This document shows positions 62,978-64,000 of a DNA stretch of 64,000 nucleotides, in pieces. A model generated the notes under the pieces. It had not been told where the DNA came from, searched no databases, and was given only the letters and a program-made list of their open reading frames with translations. The DNA lies in the NCBI RefSeq assembly GCF_017571495.1, contig NZ_JAGETZ010000001.1, positions 558,001 through 622,000 of the forward strand, written 5' to 3'. A program made the position numbers and the translations under genes. Position 1 is the stretch's first letter; the number at the start of each line of letters is the position of its first letter. The DNA is from Hymenobacter negativus. Its GTDB lineage: Bacteria > Bacteroidota > Bacteroidia > Cytophagales > Hymenobacteraceae.

Positions 62978-64000
62978 ATGCGCGTCCTTCACACCGCCGA
63001 CTGGCACCTCGGCCAGCACTTCCTAACGGGCCAGGAACGCACCACCGAGCAACAGGCTTTTCTCGATTGGCTGCTGCTCACGGTGCAGGCCCAGAGCATT
63101 GAGGTGCTGGTGATTGCCGGCGATATTTTCGACACCCAGTCGCCCTCCTACACGGCGCAGGAGCTGTACTATACCTTTTTGGTGAAGATGCAGGCCACCG
63201 GCTGCCGCGACATCGTGGTGGTGGGCGGCAACCATGACTCGCCCACCATGCTCAACGCCTCGCGGCAATTGCTGCGGCAGCTGCGCATCCACGTAGTGGG
63301 CGGCGTGCCCGCCGACCCCACCGAGCAGATTCTGCACCTGAACGCCGACGACGGTCGGCCGGGGCTGGTAGTGTGCGCGGTGCCGTTTCTGCGCGACCGT
63401 GACATCCGGCTGGCCGTGGCGGGCGAAAGCCCCGACGACCGCCAAATCCGCATCCGCCAGAGCATTGCCGACCACTACGCCGCCCTGGCTGCCCACGATG
63501 CCGTGCTGCGCCTACGCGAGCAGGACGTGCCCGTGCTGGCCACCGGCCACCTCTACGCGGCCGGCGGCGAGGCCCGCGAAGGTGCCGAGCGCGACGTGCA
63601 CATCGGCGGGCTGGGCCTGATTGGGGCCGAGCATTTTCCCGCCGCCTTCGACTACGTGGCGCTGGGCCACCTGCACCGCCCGCAGCTGGTGGGCGGCCGG
63701 ACACACATCCGCTACTCGGGCTCGCCGGTGCCCCTTTCCTTCACCGAGGCCGACGACAAGCAACAGGTGCTGCTACTAGAGTTTGAGGGAGCTGGCGCGC
63801 CGGTTATTACCAGCATTCCGGTGCCGGTGGCGCGGCGCCTGCAGCGCTTCCACGGCACACTGGAAGAGGTAGAGGCCGACATTCTGGCCTACGACAACTC
63901 CGCCTTCCAGCTGGTGGCCTGGGCCGATGTGCTGGTGCGCTCCGACGAGACGCCCGCCGAGGTGCAGCGCCGCGTGCAGGCCGTGCTGCAGCTGCAAAAA
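62978..64000 (+). CDS. sbcD: Exonuclease SbcCD, D subunit (partial, cut by window end)
   Basis: First 341 codons; the frame is open to the last base of the window. SbcD is the Mre11-type nuclease that works with SbcC on hairpins and DNA ends. Metallophosphoesterase motifs are complete: VLHTADWHLGQ, VIAGDIFDTQSPS, VVGGNHDSP, VPVLATGHLYA and FDYVALGHLHRPQLVG. The capping-domain start is visible near the end. sbcC probably follows outside the window. Confidence 0.95.
   Translation, partial: MRVLHTADWHLGQHFLTGQERTTEQQAFLDWLLLTVQAQSIEVLVIAGDIFDTQSPSYTAQELYYTFLVKMQATGCRDIVVVGGNHDSPTMLNASRQLLRQLRIHVVGGVPADPTEQILHLNADDGRPGLVVCAVPFLRDRDIRLAVAGESPDDRQIRIRQSIADHYAALAAHDAVLRLREQDVPVLATGHLYAAGGEAREGAERDVHIGGLGLIGAEHFPAAFDYVALGHLHRPQLVGGRTHIRYSGSPVPLSFTEADDKQQVLLLEFEGAGAPVITSIPVPVARRLQRFHGTLEEVEADILAYDNSAFQLVAWADVLVRSDETPAEVQRRVQAVLQLQK

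Overview
The window looks like chromosomal DNA of a GC-rich member of the Bacteroidota, most likely Hymenobacter or a close relative. Evidence: a type IX secretion (T9SS) type A sorting domain, OmpA/CarboxypepD-like envelope proteins, many small lipoproteins, -7 boxes of the TAnnTTTG kind, and few Shine-Dalgarno sites. No rRNA, CRISPR array, integrase or complete transposase gene was seen.

Layout. (1) 1-4.15 kb: a secreted repeat protein, then five copies (R1-R5) of a short hairpin repeat with one small gene between each pair. (2) 4.2-7.0 kb: a tRNA-derived cluster with two tRNA-like RNA genes whose anticodon loops are enlarged to 47 and 58 nt, directly upstream of a RING/helical/TerD-like protein gene (MXAN_6230/SCO0854-like). 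(3) 7.1-11.5 kb: an oxidoreductase operon ending in an AraC regulator, plus a deleted aldo/keto reductase. (4) 11.8-17.1 kb: a 1239-residue T9SS substrate and two membrane proteins. (5) 17.3-29.0 kb: a second block of the hairpin repeat (R6-R20), again with about one gene per interval and all repeats in the same orientation. Two 148-bp MITE-like elements sit inside repeat copies. This has the architecture of a gene-cassette array (sedentary integron or CALIN type), although the sites are not canonical attC sites and no integrase is visible.

(6) 29.0-32.8 kb: an interrupted HTH regulator behind four operator-like half-sites, a coiled-coil protein, a class 3 lipase and small proteins. (7) 33.2-39.5 kb: pentose phosphate genes gnd, zwf, pgl and rpiA, with a lipoprotein lactonase of the other 6-phosphogluconolactonase fold. 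(8) 39.7-42.8 kb: an AI-2E transporter, a pair of paralogous small proteins and a secreted-type beta-propeller-like protein. (9) 42.9-49.7 kb: a polyamine-type membrane operon: SpeD-like protein, DUF4178, small membrane protein, DUF350, membrane-anchored SpeE, Tat lipoprotein FAD oxidoreductase, and polytopic membrane protein.

(10) 49.8-54.3 kb: two OmpA-family proteins, a dead LuxR regulator, a DUF2945 protein and a lipoprotein. (11) 54.9-56.2 kb: a two-gene RiPP cluster with a lipoprotein precursor ending in a CxxCGMG tail and a DUF692/MNIO enzyme, resembling chryseobasin. (12) 56.3-64 kb: an amino acid permease, two Spy-like periplasmic proteins, an MBL-rhodanese protein, an Imm32-like small protein, two envelope proteins (one DUF4241) and the 5' part of sbcD, cut by the window end.

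The strongest leads for new biology are the cassette-like array, the tRNA-like RNAs next to the RING/TerD gene, the lipoprotein MNIO RiPP, and the SpeD-like enzyme that lacks the usual catalytic cysteine inside a membrane polyamine operon.
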